Part shown: positions 16,434 through 26,490 of the stretch, piece by piece
Layout of the letters: each line of letters opens with the position of its first letter
Position numbering within the stretch: the stretch's first letter is position 1
Assembly: GCA_029245025.1 (NCBI GenBank)
Contig: JAQWQC010000002.1
Span: 1 to 64,000, forward strand
Reading direction: 5' to 3'
DNA length: 64,000 bases
Source: Rhodospirillaceae bacterium
Lineage (GTDB): Bacteria; Pseudomonadota; Alphaproteobacteria; Rhodospirillales; Rhodospirillaceae
Notes under the pieces: model-generated
The model's database searches: none
What the model was told of the DNA's origin: nothing
The model's input: the letters and a program-made list of their open reading frames with translations, nothing else
Position numbers and translations under genes: made by a program

Positions 16434-17230
16434 TACTGCACAGCCCTGCGAATGCGGCCTGACATATATTCGGCGGCCATCACGATGCCAATGATAATCA
16501 AGAGGATTGCTGCAGCCGTATCAAATTCGTAGCGATCAAACGCTGTGTTCAAAGTCGCTCCGACCCCACCTGCACCAACAATGCCAATAATCGCAGACTC
16601 TCGAAAATTAATGTCCAATCGATATACAGCAAGACCGATGGCCCGCGGTCGTACCTGCGGGCGAATAGCGTAGTCGAGCCATTGCAACCAAGCGGCCCCG
16701 GTGGCGAGAATCGCTTCTGACTGAGCAGCGCTCGTCGATTCAATGTCTTCAGCCAGAAGCTTAGCGTAAAAGCCAACCGTCGCCATCGTTAACGTCGCCA
16801 CTCCCGCAAATGGACCAAATCCGAACAGTTTGACAAAGAAAATCGCGATTAAAACCTCGTGGAATGTGCGAGACACCGCCATAAGAGACCGGCAAAAAAG
16901 ATAGACCGGGGCTGGAGAAACATTGCGCGCACCACCGATGGCCACAGGTACTGAAATTAAAATACCTAGCGCTGTCGCGGCTACAGTCATCCATAAGCTT
17001 TCAAGCAATCCCTTCAATATGTCATCACCTCTGGAGTAAAAATCCGGCGGCATGAACCCTGAAAAAAAGCGCTGCGCTCTTGGCCAACCTTCGGCTACTC
17101 GATTCCAATTGATGTCGAGCGTTCCAATAGTAGCAGCAAGATATATGCCTACACCCAACGCAAACATCCAGCGTAGAGCCGGGTTAGGTATGATGTGCGG
17201 GCGCCTCCAAAGTTGTGTTCTAGCGGCCAT
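16433..17230 (-). CDS. phnE: phosphonate-type ABC transporter permease (first PhnE)
   Basis: The 265-residue permease has several membrane helices, the ATGAAWLQWLDYAIRPQ loop that contacts the ATPase and the YRLDINFRESAIIGIVGAGGVG signature near the C-terminus. It begins 2 bases after the phnC stop. It is paralogous to the next gene; two-permease arrangements are common in phosphonate, phosphite and hypophosphite importers. Confidence 0.9.
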   Translation of the reverse strand: MAARTQLWRRPHIIPNPALRWMFALGVGIYLAATIGTLDINWNRVAEGWPRAQRFFSGFMPPDFYSRGDDILKGLLESLWMTVAATALGILISVPVAIGGARNVSPAPVYLFCRSLMAVSRTFHEVLIAIFFVKLFGFGPFAGVATLTMATVGFYAKLLAEDIESTSAAQSEAILATGAAWLQWLDYAIRPQVRPRAIGLAVYRLDINFRESAIIGIVGAGGVGATLNTAFDRYEFDTAAAILLIIIGIVMAAEYMSGRIRRAVQ

Positions 17231-17232
17231 GT

Positions 17233-18045
17233 TTATGACTCACCGTCTGAATCGTCACCTTGGGTCATAGATCTATCGCCATCTCCTTTTGTAGCGTTCC
17301 AATCCTCCTCCCCGTAAATTTGCGTAAGAACGTCAGGTGTTAGCCCCTGGGGTGATCCGTCGTACACTATAGCTCCGGAGTTCAGGCCCACGACACGTTC
17401 CGCAAACAACCTCGCAAGCGGCACATCATGAATATTGACGATCGCTGTTAGCCCTCGCTCCTTGCAGAGCTCACCAAGCAAACGCATGATTTGTCGCGAT
17501 GTTTTTGGATCAAGACTAGCGGTCGGCTCATCAACTAAGAGTAGGTCAGGATTTTGAATCAGCGCCCGCGCAATCCCAACTCTTTGGCGTTGACCACCGG
17601 ACAATGCGTCCGCTCGCTTATCTTCCATGCCGTCAAGCCCCACACGTTTCAACAAATTGAAGGCTTGCGAAATATCTTCACGGGGGAACCGCCGAAACCA
17701 GCTAGACCAGAATCCTACATAACCCAAACGACCCGACAGCACGTTCTCCATAACCGATAGACGCTCAACAAGGGCATACTCTTGAAATATCATTCCCATG
17801 CGGCGGCGCATACGACGTAACGTACGGCTACCCATTCCGGTCACATCTAGATCGCCAAAGATAATGGCACCACTGGTTGGCTCAACCAGCCGATTAACGC
17901 ACCGGATAAGGGTACTCTTCCCTGCTCCAGATGGTCCGATGAGTGCTAAAACCTGCCCTTCCGAAATATCCAGAGACACTTCATTGAGAGCTAAATCACC
18001 TGTGGGATAGCGTTTAGTAAGATTGGTGAGTACCAACGTGGGCAT
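17233..18045 (-). CDS. phnC: phosphonate-type ABC transporter ATP-binding protein
   Basis: The 270-residue ATPase carries Walker [10 protein letters not shown], signature LSGGQRQR, Walker [13 protein letters not shown] and a switch His in VNIHD. The [20 protein letters not shown] context is characteristic of PhnC. An acidic C-terminal tail ([15 protein letters not shown]) is extra. It powers import through the two adjacent permeases. Confidence 0.92.
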   Translation of the reverse strand: MPTLVLTNLTKRYPTGDLALNEVSLDISEGQVLALIGPSGAGKSTLIRCVNRLVEPTSGAIIFGDLDVTGMGSRTLRRMRRRMGMIFQEYALVERLSVMENVLSGRLGYVGFWSSWFRRFPREDISQAFNLLKRVGLDGMEDKRADALSGGQRQRVGIARALIQNPDLLLVDEPTASLDPKTSRQIMRLLGELCKERGLTAIVNIHDVPLARLFAERVVGLNSGAIVYDGSPQGLTPDVLTQIYGEEDWNATKGDGDRSMTQGDDSDGES

Positions 18046-18086
18046 AGTCGCTTCTCACTCCAACCTCTAGGCCACCATAGCTGAGA

Positions 18087-19064
18087 TTAACGGCAGTCGT
18101 AACTCACATCATTAGCAGAATCGATGGTCCGAATGATTCGCCAATCTGGCTTATAACCGATCGAAACGAACCCGTCCTCTGTAGTAAACTCTTCGGACAA
18201 TTCCGAACCGGCCCAGGGAAACGTGAAGAACGCCTGCTTTACTTGAGCTGCGAGCGTGGGGTCCAGGTTATAGACATGGCCAAAGGACGTTGTCGGAAAC
18301 GTTTGCGACTTGAAAATTGATCGCAAAGCCGCGTTGTCTACAGCCTCCCTGTCAATCATACGCTGTAAGACTGAATTCGCCACTGCAGCAGCTTCGTAAT
18401 CCCCGTTGGCAACTCCAAGAATAGAATTGTCATGCTTTCCAGAGAACGCTGACTTAAAGTCTCTACCGGCGACCAAATTGAATTCGGACTTAAGAATAGC
18501 AGATGGCGCCTTAAATCCAGAGTTCGACGTAGGAGACGTAAACGCCAACGTCTTGCCCTTGAGATCTGCAGGCACTAGGAGGTCTGAGTCCGATGGAACA
18601 ATGATTTCCATTTCGTAACCATAGGAACCGTCTTCCGCTGCCATCATCGCAAAAGGAACGTATCCGGCACAATTGACGGCAACAGGCGTCCCCCCGGTAT
18701 TGATCCCAGCGATATGAAGACGGCCTGACCTCATAGCCTCGTATTGAGCGGCGTAAGATTGGACTGGGAAGAAGATAACTCTTCTTCCGGATACGGATTC
18801 AAGGTGTTCTATAAAACCACCCCACACTTTTTCGTAGACGGCAGGGTCTTCTACTGGTGTGTACGAGAAAATGAGCGCCGACGGGTCCAGCCAATCTGAA
18901 TCTTTTGTCGGGATGTCTGCAACCAAATCATTATCTCTATCACAGTATCTTGAGTCTAATGCTCCGCGTGCACACACGTCATCTCTTTCAGCTTGCGAAC
19001 TTGCAGCATGCAACAACAGCGTTGTCATTGTGGTAGCAATAAACAACCTTATTTTAATGCCCAT
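18087..19064 (-). CDS. phnD: phosphate/phosphite/phosphonate-binding periplasmic protein (PhnD family)
   Basis: A Sec signal peptide ending SSQAE precedes a PhnD/PtxB-type binding protein of 325 residues in total. The motifs FSYTPVEDPAVYEKVW, HIAGINTGG, TSPTSNSGFKAP and ANGDYEAAAV match the family. The ligand could be phosphonate, phosphite or a related reduced phosphorus compound; sequence does not decide, and no C-P lyase or phosphite dehydrogenase gene is in the window. Its ATG overlaps the TAA of the upstream gene by one base. Confidence 0.88.
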   Translation of the reverse strand: MGIKIRLFIATTMTTLLLHAASSQAERDDVCARGALDSRYCDRDNDLVADIPTKDSDWLDPSALIFSYTPVEDPAVYEKVWGGFIEHLESVSGRRVIFFPVQSYAAQYEAMRSGRLHIAGINTGGTPVAVNCAGYVPFAMMAAEDGSYGYEMEIIVPSDSDLLVPADLKGKTLAFTSPTSNSGFKAPSAILKSEFNLVAGRDFKSAFSGKHDNSILGVANGDYEAAAVANSVLQRMIDREAVDNAALRSIFKSQTFPTTSFGHVYNLDPTLAAQVKQAFFTFPWAGSELSEEFTTEDGFVSIGYKPDWRIIRTIDSANDVSYDCR

Positions 19065-19603
19065 TACTCAGACACCAATTGGCGATATGTTTGACCCAGG
19101 TCCACATAACGTTGAATTTGCTCTGGGAAGCTTACCGCCTCTTCTGATCTTACATCCCGAATGAACTGAGCGGGAGTTCCAGCCCAGAGTTGCCCCGCTT
19201 TCACACGTTTACCAGGTGCTACAAGGGCCCCTGCCGCAATCATCGCCCCCTGTTCGACAACCGCACCGTCCATAATAGTTGCAGACATCCCGACAAAACA
19301 CCCATCTTCTAAAGTGCAGGCATGTATCATCGCCATATGGCCAATCAAGACATCTGCCCCGATGATTGTTGGGTGATCTTTGGAGGAAACATGCACAACA
19401 GTTCCATCCTGAATATTAGTACGCTCTCCAATGCGGATGTAATTAACGTCACCCCGAAGCACAACATTAAACCAAATGCTCGCCTTCGATCCAATTTGTG
19501 TGTCGCCGACAATGGTCGCATTTGGGGCAATGAATGCATCGTTCGCTATAGCAGGATGAATATTATTCCACGGTAAGATAACGGGCAAAGGCTGTTTGCT
19601 CAT
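19064..19603 (-). CDS. gamma-carbonic-anhydrase-like hexapeptide protein
   Basis: The 179-residue left-handed beta-helix protein shows repeated I/V-x-x-x-A hexapeptides. The three metal-binding histidines of gamma carbonic anhydrases are kept: His71 (VVHV), His89 and His94 (IGHMAMIHACTL), along with LRGDVNYIRIGERTNIQD. It may be a zinc/iron enzyme or one of the many inactive relatives (YrdA/PaaY group). It is the first gene of the transporter operon: its TAA overlaps the phnD ATG (TAATG), which indicates translational coupling rather than chance adjacency. Confidence 0.87.
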   Translation of the reverse strand: MSKQPLPVILPWNNIHPAIANDAFIAPNATIVGDTQIGSKASIWFNVVLRGDVNYIRIGERTNIQDGTVVHVSSKDHPTIIGADVLIGHMAMIHACTLEDGCFVGMSATIMDGAVVEQGAMIAAGALVAPGKRVKAGQLWAGTPAQFIRDVRSEEAVSFPEQIQRYVDLGQTYRQLVSE

Positions 19604-19699
19604 AACGTAATCACTCTAAGTCCTCTCGGGCGCGTTCCCAAATTCAGCCGCCTAAATTGACTTACACCACAATGTGTAGTGAGGAAACAGAAGGCCCTA

Positions 19700-21331
19700 T
19701 TAATTCCGGTCGGCCACCCATTGCTGCAATCTTTCCGCTATATCGGCGAGGAAGGCGTTATCCTTGTTCATTTCTCTTCGCCACAACCTCACTGCAGGGT
19801 ACCACGGTGAAGTTGCTCGATCCACGAACCAGAACCACATGCTGCCAAGACCAAGCGGAGGAACGAGCACCCAAGTCTCTTGCCCAATCGCCCCAGATAT
19901 ATGAGCCGTTGTATTTGAAACAGTAATCACCAAATCCAATGCAGCGCATTGATCTGCAACTGGCGAGAGAGCCCCTGCAGGGTCGACCGTTGAATCATCT
20001 AATAGCGTGGTTCCGTATTGAGATGCTAACTCATTCAACTCTTGCCGGGCCTCGCCATACTGCAAGTTTACGAACGTAACACCTGGTGTTCGCAACACTG
20101 GCGCCCAACACTCGGCGGCAATGCTTTTTTGTCGTACAGACGTGGCTTTCGGACTGCCCCAAGACAATCCGACGAGAGGCTGGTCAGGCGCCTCAGCCAA
20201 ATACTTTGCCTTTAATGCTGCTGCGTTCGACCTATCTGGTTTTAGGTATGCAGGCTTGGACTCCCCATTCCTAGAGCCAGATCCACGGTAGCCGACAAGT
20301 TCAATGATCGGTGCTTGCACATCCGGGGCGGCTTTTTGAATCTTTGTATTGGCTGGTGTCTCCTCGGGAACAACCGTTACACCCGGTAGCGATCGAGAGA
20401 ATAGATCTACAAGCCTTGGATCAATTTCTAAAATTACCTGCTGCACTTCTTCTTTGAGCTCTTTAATCAGCGACGTGCACATAATCACTTCGCCGAGCCC
20501 GAGTTCGCTCCAGACAAGAATTCGTTTCCCGGCTAGCGGCTCTCCTTTCCAACCTGGCATTTCGAGATGACGGTTTGACGGCCGCCCCCAGCGCCGAGCC
20601 CGCCTCATACCGTAGTCTTCCCAGCCCTCATTGATACGTCCCTGCAACAGCCGAACGAGCCCGCGATTGGCTCGGGAGTCTGCGACATTTGGCGACAGCG
20701 AAACTGTCCGGTCGAACGCTGTGTAAGCCCCGTCAAGATCACCCTGACTTAGAGCTAACCTCGCTATGCTGTTCAAAAGCTCTAGGTCATTTGGATTGAG
20801 ACTCTCCGCCAATTGAATGTCAGACTGGGCGTCTTCGTATAGCCCCAAGTCTGTGGCTGCTGTCGCACGTCCGGCCAGCGCCGGAACAAAATGGGCATTC
20901 AAATTCAGCGCTGCCGTGAACACTTCTCGCGCACCTTCCCACCGGCCCATCGCCTGAAGGGTGACGCCAAGATTACCCAAGAATTCAGGTCGATCGGGCT
21001 TTAAGGCATGTGATCGGCGAAACTCGACCTCGGCTTCGGCGAGACGGCGCTGATCAAGCATGATCAGCCCGAGCGTATTGGTGAGTTGAGCAGACTGAGG
21101 ATTCTTAGCGCAGCCAAAGCGTGCTATTTCCTCAGCCTTTCCCCACTTCTTTATTTGACGCGCAATGAGCGCCAAAAAATTCAGAGCTTGGGGTTGCGTT
21201 GGTTCGACCGCGATTATTTGATCACAGGCAGATTTTGAACTTGGCATATCGCCTGATTCAAACTTCTCCTGTGCAACAGCTAATAGGTCGGTGATTTGGA
21301 TGGGCGCATCACTCATTAATGCGCCGTACAC
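19700..21331 (-). CDS. TPR protein with C-terminal glycosyltransferase-like domain
   Basis: Residues about 15-265 are tetratricopeptide repeats (for example A-x-x-L-N-x-L-x-x-L, SAQLTNTLGLIMLDQRRLAEAEVEF, NLGVTLQAMGRWEGA). Residues about 275-540 resemble the GT9/GT41-like half found in many bacterial TPR proteins: ILVWSELGLGEVIM, VGLSWGSPK, AALDLVITVSNTTAHISGA. Such proteins are thought to modify surface polysaccharide or protein, but substrates are unknown. An internal ATG five codons in (21316) may be the true start. It lies 22 bases downstream of the SGNH gene on the same strand. Confidence 0.75.
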   Translation of the reverse strand: MYGALMSDAPIQITDLLAVAQEKFESGDMPSSKSACDQIIAVEPTQPQALNFLALIARQIKKWGKAEEIARFGCAKNPQSAQLTNTLGLIMLDQRRLAEAEVEFRRSHALKPDRPEFLGNLGVTLQAMGRWEGAREVFTAALNLNAHFVPALAGRATAATDLGLYEDAQSDIQLAESLNPNDLELLNSIARLALSQGDLDGAYTAFDRTVSLSPNVADSRANRGLVRLLQGRINEGWEDYGMRRARRWGRPSNRHLEMPGWKGEPLAGKRILVWSELGLGEVIMCTSLIKELKEEVQQVILEIDPRLVDLFSRSLPGVTVVPEETPANTKIQKAAPDVQAPIIELVGYRGSGSRNGESKPAYLKPDRSNAAALKAKYLAEAPDQPLVGLSWGSPKATSVRQKSIAAECWAPVLRTPGVTFVNLQYGEARQELNELASQYGTTLLDDSTVDPAGALSPVADQCAALDLVITVSNTTAHISGAIGQETWVLVPPLGLGSMWFWFVDRATSPWYPAVRLWRREMNKDNAFLADIAERLQQWVADRN

Positions 21332-21353
21332 TTACGGAGAGAGACCATCCCAT

Positions 21354-22484
21354 TCATTTCAAACACGTTTGAGCATAAAGTTTGATGCCGTTTAGCTGAA
21401 ATACTCCTGACTTCTGGAGTCGGAACATTAGAAATCTAACGGGGGCGTCAGGGTCTGAGGTATAGAATGACAGAGGCGCACCGTTTGCGCCGAAATCACG
21501 GCCGTCATGACGATAAATCAATTCGAACTGCTTCTTATTGATGCCACCGAATACTTCAATAGACAAAACAGCTCCCTGATTATCTGCATCAGAACGAAAG
21601 ACCTCGATACGCTCCAATAGAGCACCAAAACCAATATCAATCATCACCCAGGGCTGGTCGTCGACATTAGTCTGAAAAATATTGCCACTGGGACGTAGCG
21701 CAATTGTTGCCGGAGTTGCGGCTTGGGCATTTGAACTGACACCGATGATCAAAGCTTGATCACTGATGTCAGCTGGGCCCGGCGGAGCATCAAAACTAAG
21801 CGACCCTACTTTGAAGTAATCTTCTTCAGGGTTTGGGAACGACGACTTAACTTCATTAAATGCCTGTATGGCCAAGCTCAGACCATCCAGGTTGAGATGA
21901 CAACCGTCGTCAATATAAAATGATTTAGTCGTCAATACGGGTGTAATCATTTTATCCAGAAGACTCACTAGAAATACGTTTCTTCGGTTTTGACATCCAC
22001 TTCGAAGCAACCTGCTGAGATTGAGTGTCGCTGCATTCCTCTCAATCTCGGAGCCAACATTGGGAAAATTTTCATCCCAGTTTTGAGCCGCAGGAGCCGT
22101 GGCGATCGGCCCCGATAAGATTATTGGAACTTCCGTAGCCTTTCGAAGTTCATCTATAAAAGCCAGATACCGATCGGAGATTAGAGAACAGGCGTCGCGG
22201 AGACTCATTCTTTTTTTTGCGGCACGTTTCACGACCTGCGTTCTGCAATCGATCTCTCCAAAGCTCAGCATAATTGCCGTGGTCTCTTGGCTTTTTATAT
22301 CAGGATGATGAATGATTTGCGCACCCCATTTACCCAGCGAACCGTCATCAGACATGAGGTTATACGCAAGCGCAGGCCCCAAATAGTTCACCCTGACATT
22401 AGGAAAGACAGACCTATCTCCTAACGCTGAAACAAGTCTCCCGCTCCATATATGTGCATGGGAGTCTCCGAATACGATAAGCAT
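21354..22484 (-). CDS. SGNH/GDSL hydrolase-like protein with beta-sandwich C-terminus
   Basis: Within 376 residues the N-terminal domain has GDSH (6-9), SFGEIDCR (74-81) and DDGCHLN (192-198), which fit blocks I, III and V of SGNH esterases (Ser8, Asp193, His196). The region from about 230 reads like a discoidin (F5/8 type C-like) sandwich, with VDDQPWVMIDIGFGA and ending VFQLNGIKLYA. No signal peptide is evident, so it may act in the cytoplasm on nucleotide-linked or lipid-linked sugars. Pairing with the TPR glycosyltransferase suggests a shared glycan or O-acyl pathway. Confidence 0.68.
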   Translation of the reverse strand: MLIVFGDSHAHIWSGRLVSALGDRSVFPNVRVNYLGPALAYNLMSDDGSLGKWGAQIIHHPDIKSQETTAIMLSFGEIDCRTQVVKRAAKKRMSLRDACSLISDRYLAFIDELRKATEVPIILSGPIATAPAAQNWDENFPNVGSEIERNAATLNLSRLLRSGCQNRRNVFLVSLLDKMITPVLTTKSFYIDDGCHLNLDGLSLAIQAFNEVKSSFPNPEEDYFKVGSLSFDAPPGPADISDQALIIGVSSNAQAATPATIALRPSGNIFQTNVDDQPWVMIDIGFGALLERIEVFRSDADNQGAVLSIEVFGGINKKQFELIYRHDGRDFGANGAPLSFYTSDPDAPVRFLMFRLQKSGVFQLNGIKLYAQTCLK

Positions 22485-22562
22485 CGACGCCTACATTCCC
22501 TCTCTCACTAAGGCAAAACTATCATCATTAGGACTAATGGACGGAGAATACGGTAGCTGTGC

Positions 22563-22600
22563 CCAAAAGCAAAAGAGGCGCCGTAAATAACGACGCCCCT
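22563..22600 (-). terminator. terminator of the rplM-rpsI operon
   Basis: On the minus strand AGGGGCGTCGT pairs with ACGGCGCCTCT over 11 positions (two G-U pairs) around a TATTT loop and runs into TTTTGCTTTT. It begins about 25 bases after the rpsI stop. Confidence 0.78.
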
Positions 22601-22623
22601 CCGCAACAGAATATATAATACGT

Positions 22624-23094
22624 TTAACGCTTAGAGAACTGGAAGCTCCGACGGGCCTTGCGGCGCCCGTACTTCTTCCGCTCAACCACGCGAGAGTCGC
22701 GGGTTAGGAAGCCACCCTTCTTAAGAGCGGGGCGGAGTTCAGGTTCAAATAAGGTCAAAGCCTGCGAGATGCCATGCCGAAGCGCTCCAGCCTGGCCTGA
22801 CAAACCACCGCCAGAGACTGTGCAGTACACATCAAATTGATTTTCACGGTTAGATACTTGGAATGGCTGATTGATCAGCATACGAAGCACGGGGCGTGGA
22901 AAATAGTTTTCTAGCTCGCGGCTGTTTACTGTGATCTTGCCCGTTCCAGGCTTAATCCATACACGCGCAACTGCATCCTTGCGCCGACCGGTCGCATAAG
23001 AACGACCAAATTCATCTTTCTTAGGCTCTCTAGGCTCGGCAACCTCCGTTACGGCTTCTTTGAGATCTTCGAGTGAGGTTGTGGTATCCGCCAT
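22624..23094 (-). CDS. rpsI: 30S ribosomal protein S9
   Basis: At 156 residues, it has [16 protein letters not shown], the GKITVN and YF-P-R-P motifs, and the C-terminal basic tail ending R-S-x-x-F-S-K-R that reaches the P-site tRNA. An N-terminal extension of about 25 acidic residues is usual in alphaproteobacteria. It starts 3 bases after rplM. Confidence 0.97.
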   Translation of the reverse strand: MADTTTSLEDLKEAVTEVAEPREPKKDEFGRSYATGRRKDAVARVWIKPGTGKITVNSRELENYFPRPVLRMLINQPFQVSNRENQFDVYCTVSGGGLSGQAGALRHGISQALTLFEPELRPALKKGGFLTRDSRVVERKKYGRRKARRSFQFSKR

Positions 23095-23097
23095 GTG

Positions 23098-23562
23098 CTA
23101 GGCGCTCCTCTTATTTTTAGAATTACGGGCTGCGATATCGAGTACTTCAGGCTTCTGTGCCTCGTGGGGGTGCTCTGCGCCAGCGTAAATCTTCAATTTC
23201 TTGAACTGGGCCCGACCTAGGGGTCCTTTTGGCATCATCCGCAGCACAGCTTTCTCGACCACGCGCTCCGGATGGTTACCGCTCAAAATCTGGCCGGCTG
23301 TACGCTCCTTAATCCCGCCTGGATAGCCGGTGTGCCAATAGTAGGTCTTGTTCCCTGCCTTGTTCCCAGTCAGGCGAACCTTCGCTGCATTGATAACGAC
23401 GACATGATCGCCAGTATCAATGTGCGGGGTGTACATGGTTTTATGTTTTCCCCGCAGAATATCGGCAATCTCAACGGCCATACGACCAAGTACCAGGTCT
23501 TCTGCGTCGATGATGTACCATTTGCGCTCTACGTCACTGGGACGGGCAGAATAGGTCTTCAT
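23098..23562 (-). CDS. rplM: 50S ribosomal protein L13
   Basis: The 154-residue protein begins [20 protein letters not shown] and contains [17 protein letters not shown], the D-T-G-D-x-V-V-V-I-N segment and M-M-P-K-G-P-L-G-R. It is the first gene of the conserved rplM-rpsI pair. Confidence 0.97.
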   Translation of the reverse strand: MKTYSARPSDVERKWYIIDAEDLVLGRMAVEIADILRGKHKTMYTPHIDTGDHVVVINAAKVRLTGNKAGNKTYYWHTGYPGGIKERTAGQILSGNHPERVVEKAVLRMMPKGPLGRAQFKKLKIYAGAEHPHEAQKPEVLDIAARNSKNKRSA

Positions 23563-23720
23563 GAGTGTCCTCTTAGATCTCTTTTTCTCGAGCCACTGCG
23601 GCCGAAGCGCTGAGTCTTAGCCATGAACCAGAACCCTGCGGCAGACGGTGTTTATTGAAGCTCAAATCGGATGTCAACGCAAAAAACACAGCAAAAACAG
23701 TTATTTGCATATACGGTATT

Positions 23721-24173
23721 ATGTTACCATTATATTGGCCAGTAGTAAGGTGGGTGGTCGCGCAAAAACAGACCTATCCAAACATAGGGGGTGAAATCTT
23801 ACTCGATGATGATCGAGTGATAGTTCAGCGCTTTGTTTTGGAACCCGGCCAGTGGGAAGGTATTCATGAACACCCAGAGCATCAGCTCGTTATCGTGCTG
23901 AATAACACTGATGAACTGACTTTTCGGTATGGTGGTACTGAAAAGGTCTTTACGAACTATGGAGAAGATAGTGAGGCTATGGTTTCATTCTGGCGGCCCG
24001 GACCTGTCTCAATGAGCGACCAACATGACTCCGCCAATATCGATACGCGCCAGCTTGAGTGGATTGCCATCACATTCAAAAGTGACTCCGCCGCAACAGA
24101 AAACCCTTCTGCGCATTTTGTAGAACCGGATAACGGATTACAGCCTCTGGCTAAAAGCCAACATAGCTCTTAG
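23721..24173 (+). CDS. cupin-domain protein
   Basis: This single cupin domain shows FVLEPGQWEGIHEHPEHQLVIVL, giving the H-x-H-x(n)-H style metal motif, and a later Trp-Arg-Pro-Gly-Pro turn. ATG at 23721 is chosen: it opens a short hydrophobic segment, while the TTG at 23655 has no support. No clear Shine-Dalgarno is visible, and a start further in is possible. The ligand or substrate is unknown. It converges on tRNA-His. Confidence 0.65.
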   Translation: MLPLYWPVVRWVVAQKQTYPNIGGEILLDDDRVIVQRFVLEPGQWEGIHEHPEHQLVIVLNNTDELTFRYGGTEKVFTNYGEDSEAMVSFWRPGPVSMSDQHDSANIDTRQLEWIAITFKSDSAATENPSAHFVEPDNGLQPLAKSQHSS

Positions 24174-24212
24174 AAGCCTAAAGTCCGAGCCCGGCGCATG
24201 TGAATGGGAATA

Positions 24213-24290
24213 TGGGGCGAGTGATGGGGATCGAACCCACGACCTCCTGAACCACAATCAGGCGCTCTAACCAACTGAGCTACACCCGCC
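24213..24290 (-). tRNA. tRNA-His (anticodon GTG)
   Basis: The minus strand reads G-GCGGGTG at the 5' end, including the extra G(-1) found in tRNA-His, then GCTCAGTTGGTTAGAGC (D arm), CCTGA-TTGTGGT-TCAGG (anticodon GTG), GGGTTCGATCCC (T arm) and CACTCGC-C-CCA. Confidence 0.96.
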
Positions 24291-24945
<655 letters not shown>

Positions 24946-25008
24946 GCTCTGGCTCAGTGAGGACACCAACGATCTCTACAAACTAATCTTGCAAGGATGG
25001 GATACGAT

Positions 25009-26418
25009 ATGTCGGACGCGAAAACAGTTCTAAAGATGATCGAGGAGAACGATATTAAATACGTCGACTTCCGATTTACGAACCCTGCCGGGAAATGGCA
25101 ACACACCGCGCAGCACGTCAATACAGTAGACGAAGATATGTTGGAAGAGGGCATCATGTTTGATGGCTCTTCGATCCAGGGCTGGAAAAGCATCGATAAG
25201 TCAGACATGACTCTGATGCCCGACCTGTCGACAGCGACTATGGACCCGTTCACAGCGCAGTCTCAGCTCATTTTATTCTGTGACGTTGTAGAGCCATCAA
25301 CCGGCCAGCCCTATAACCGCTGCCCGCGCTCTGTCGCCAAAGGCGCCCTGGCGTACATGCAGTCTAGTGGCATTGCCGATGTCGCGTATTTCGGCCCCGA
25401 AGCTGAATTCTTTGTCTTTGATGACGTTCGCTTCTCAACCCAACAGCACATGATGGGCTATCAGATCGACGGAGAAGAAGGCCCCTACAACAGCTGGCGC
25501 GGCTATGAAGAAGGCAACTATGCGCACCGTCCGAAAGACAAGGGCGGCTACTTCCCCGTTCCTCCGGTCGACAGCGGTACTGACCTGCGTGCTGAAATGG
25601 TTTCCGTGATGGCCGAAATGGGTCTCGACATGGAAAAACACCACCACGAAGTGGCGCCATCCCAGCATGAGCTTGGTCTGAAGTTCGACGAATTGGTAGC
25701 GTCGGGCGATAACATGCAAATCTACAAGTTCGTAGTGCACATGGTTGCCCATGCCTACGGCAAGACGGCTACCTTCATGCCGAAGCCTGTGTTCAACGAC
25801 AACGGCTCGGGCATGCACGTTCACCAATCGCTTTGGAGGGACGGCAAGAACCTGTTCGCAGGCTCGGGCTACGCAGATCTTTCAGAGACTGCACTGTATT
25901 ACATTGGTGGAATCATCAAACACGCCAAAGCCATCAACGCGTTTTCCAACGCCACAACGAACAGCTACAAGCGTTTGGTGCCTGGTTTTGAAGCACCGGT
26001 TCTGCTGGCTTATTCAGCGCGTAACCGCTCCGCTTCCTGCCGTATTCCACACGTGGCGAGCCCGAACGGCAAACGGGTTGAAGTGCGCTTCCCTGACCCT
26101 GCTGGCAACCCCTACCTGACCTACTCCGCCATGTTGATGGCGGGGATCGACGGGATCGAAAACAAAATCCATCCAGGTGATCCGATGGACAAAGATCTTT
26201 ACGATCTGCCACCGGAAGAACTGCAAGGTATTCCGACAGTCTGTGCGTCATTGTCAGAAGCCCTTGATGCATTGGACTCAGACCGTGAGTTCCTAACCAA
26301 AGGTGACGCCTTCACCAACGACATGTTGGACGGCTATATCGACTTAAAACGAGCTGAAGTCACTCGGTTTATGTCGACCCCTCACCCGGTTGAATTTGAC
26401 ATGTACTACTCAGCCTAA
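25009..26418 (+). CDS. glnA: glutamine synthetase type I
   Basis: The protein is 469 residues from the ATG at 25009, which has AAGGA upstream; a start four codons earlier is less likely. The motifs [19 protein letters not shown], the [15 protein letters not shown]-site region, and the adenylylation site LYDLPPEE with Tyr398 (Tyr397 after Met removal) identify a GSI-beta enzyme regulated by GlnE. It makes glutamine from glutamate, ammonia and ATP. It follows glnB by 63 bases. Confidence 0.98.
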   Translation: MSDAKTVLKMIEENDIKYVDFRFTNPAGKWQHTAQHVNTVDEDMLEEGIMFDGSSIQGWKSIDKSDMTLMPDLSTATMDPFTAQSQLILFCDVVEPSTGQPYNRCPRSVAKGALAYMQSSGIADVAYFGPEAEFFVFDDVRFSTQQHMMGYQIDGEEGPYNSWRGYEEGNYAHRPKDKGGYFPVPPVDSGTDLRAEMVSVMAEMGLDMEKHHHEVAPSQHELGLKFDELVASGDNMQIYKFVVHMVAHAYGKTATFMPKPVFNDNGSGMHVHQSLWRDGKNLFAGSGYADLSETALYYIGGIIKHAKAINAFSNATTNSYKRLVPGFEAPVLLAYSARNRSASCRIPHVASPNGKRVEVRFPDPAGNPYLTYSAMLMAGIDGIENKIHPGDPMDKDLYDLPPEELQGIPTVCASLSEALDALDSDREFLTKGDAFTNDMLDGYIDLKRAEVTRFMSTPHPVEFDMYYSA

Positions 26419-26443
26419 TCAAAGATTGAGACACACTTAAAAG

Positions 26444-26476
26444 AAACCCCCGGCAATTGGCCGGGGGTTTTTCTTT
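26444..26476 (+). terminator. strong terminator after glnA
   Basis: CCCCCGGC (26447-26454) pairs with GCCGGGGG (26460-26467) around a 5-base loop, flanked by AAA and followed by TTTTTCTTT. It separates glnA from the convergent clpA. Confidence 0.92.
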
Positions 26477-26490
26477 GTTCTCAAATCAGC

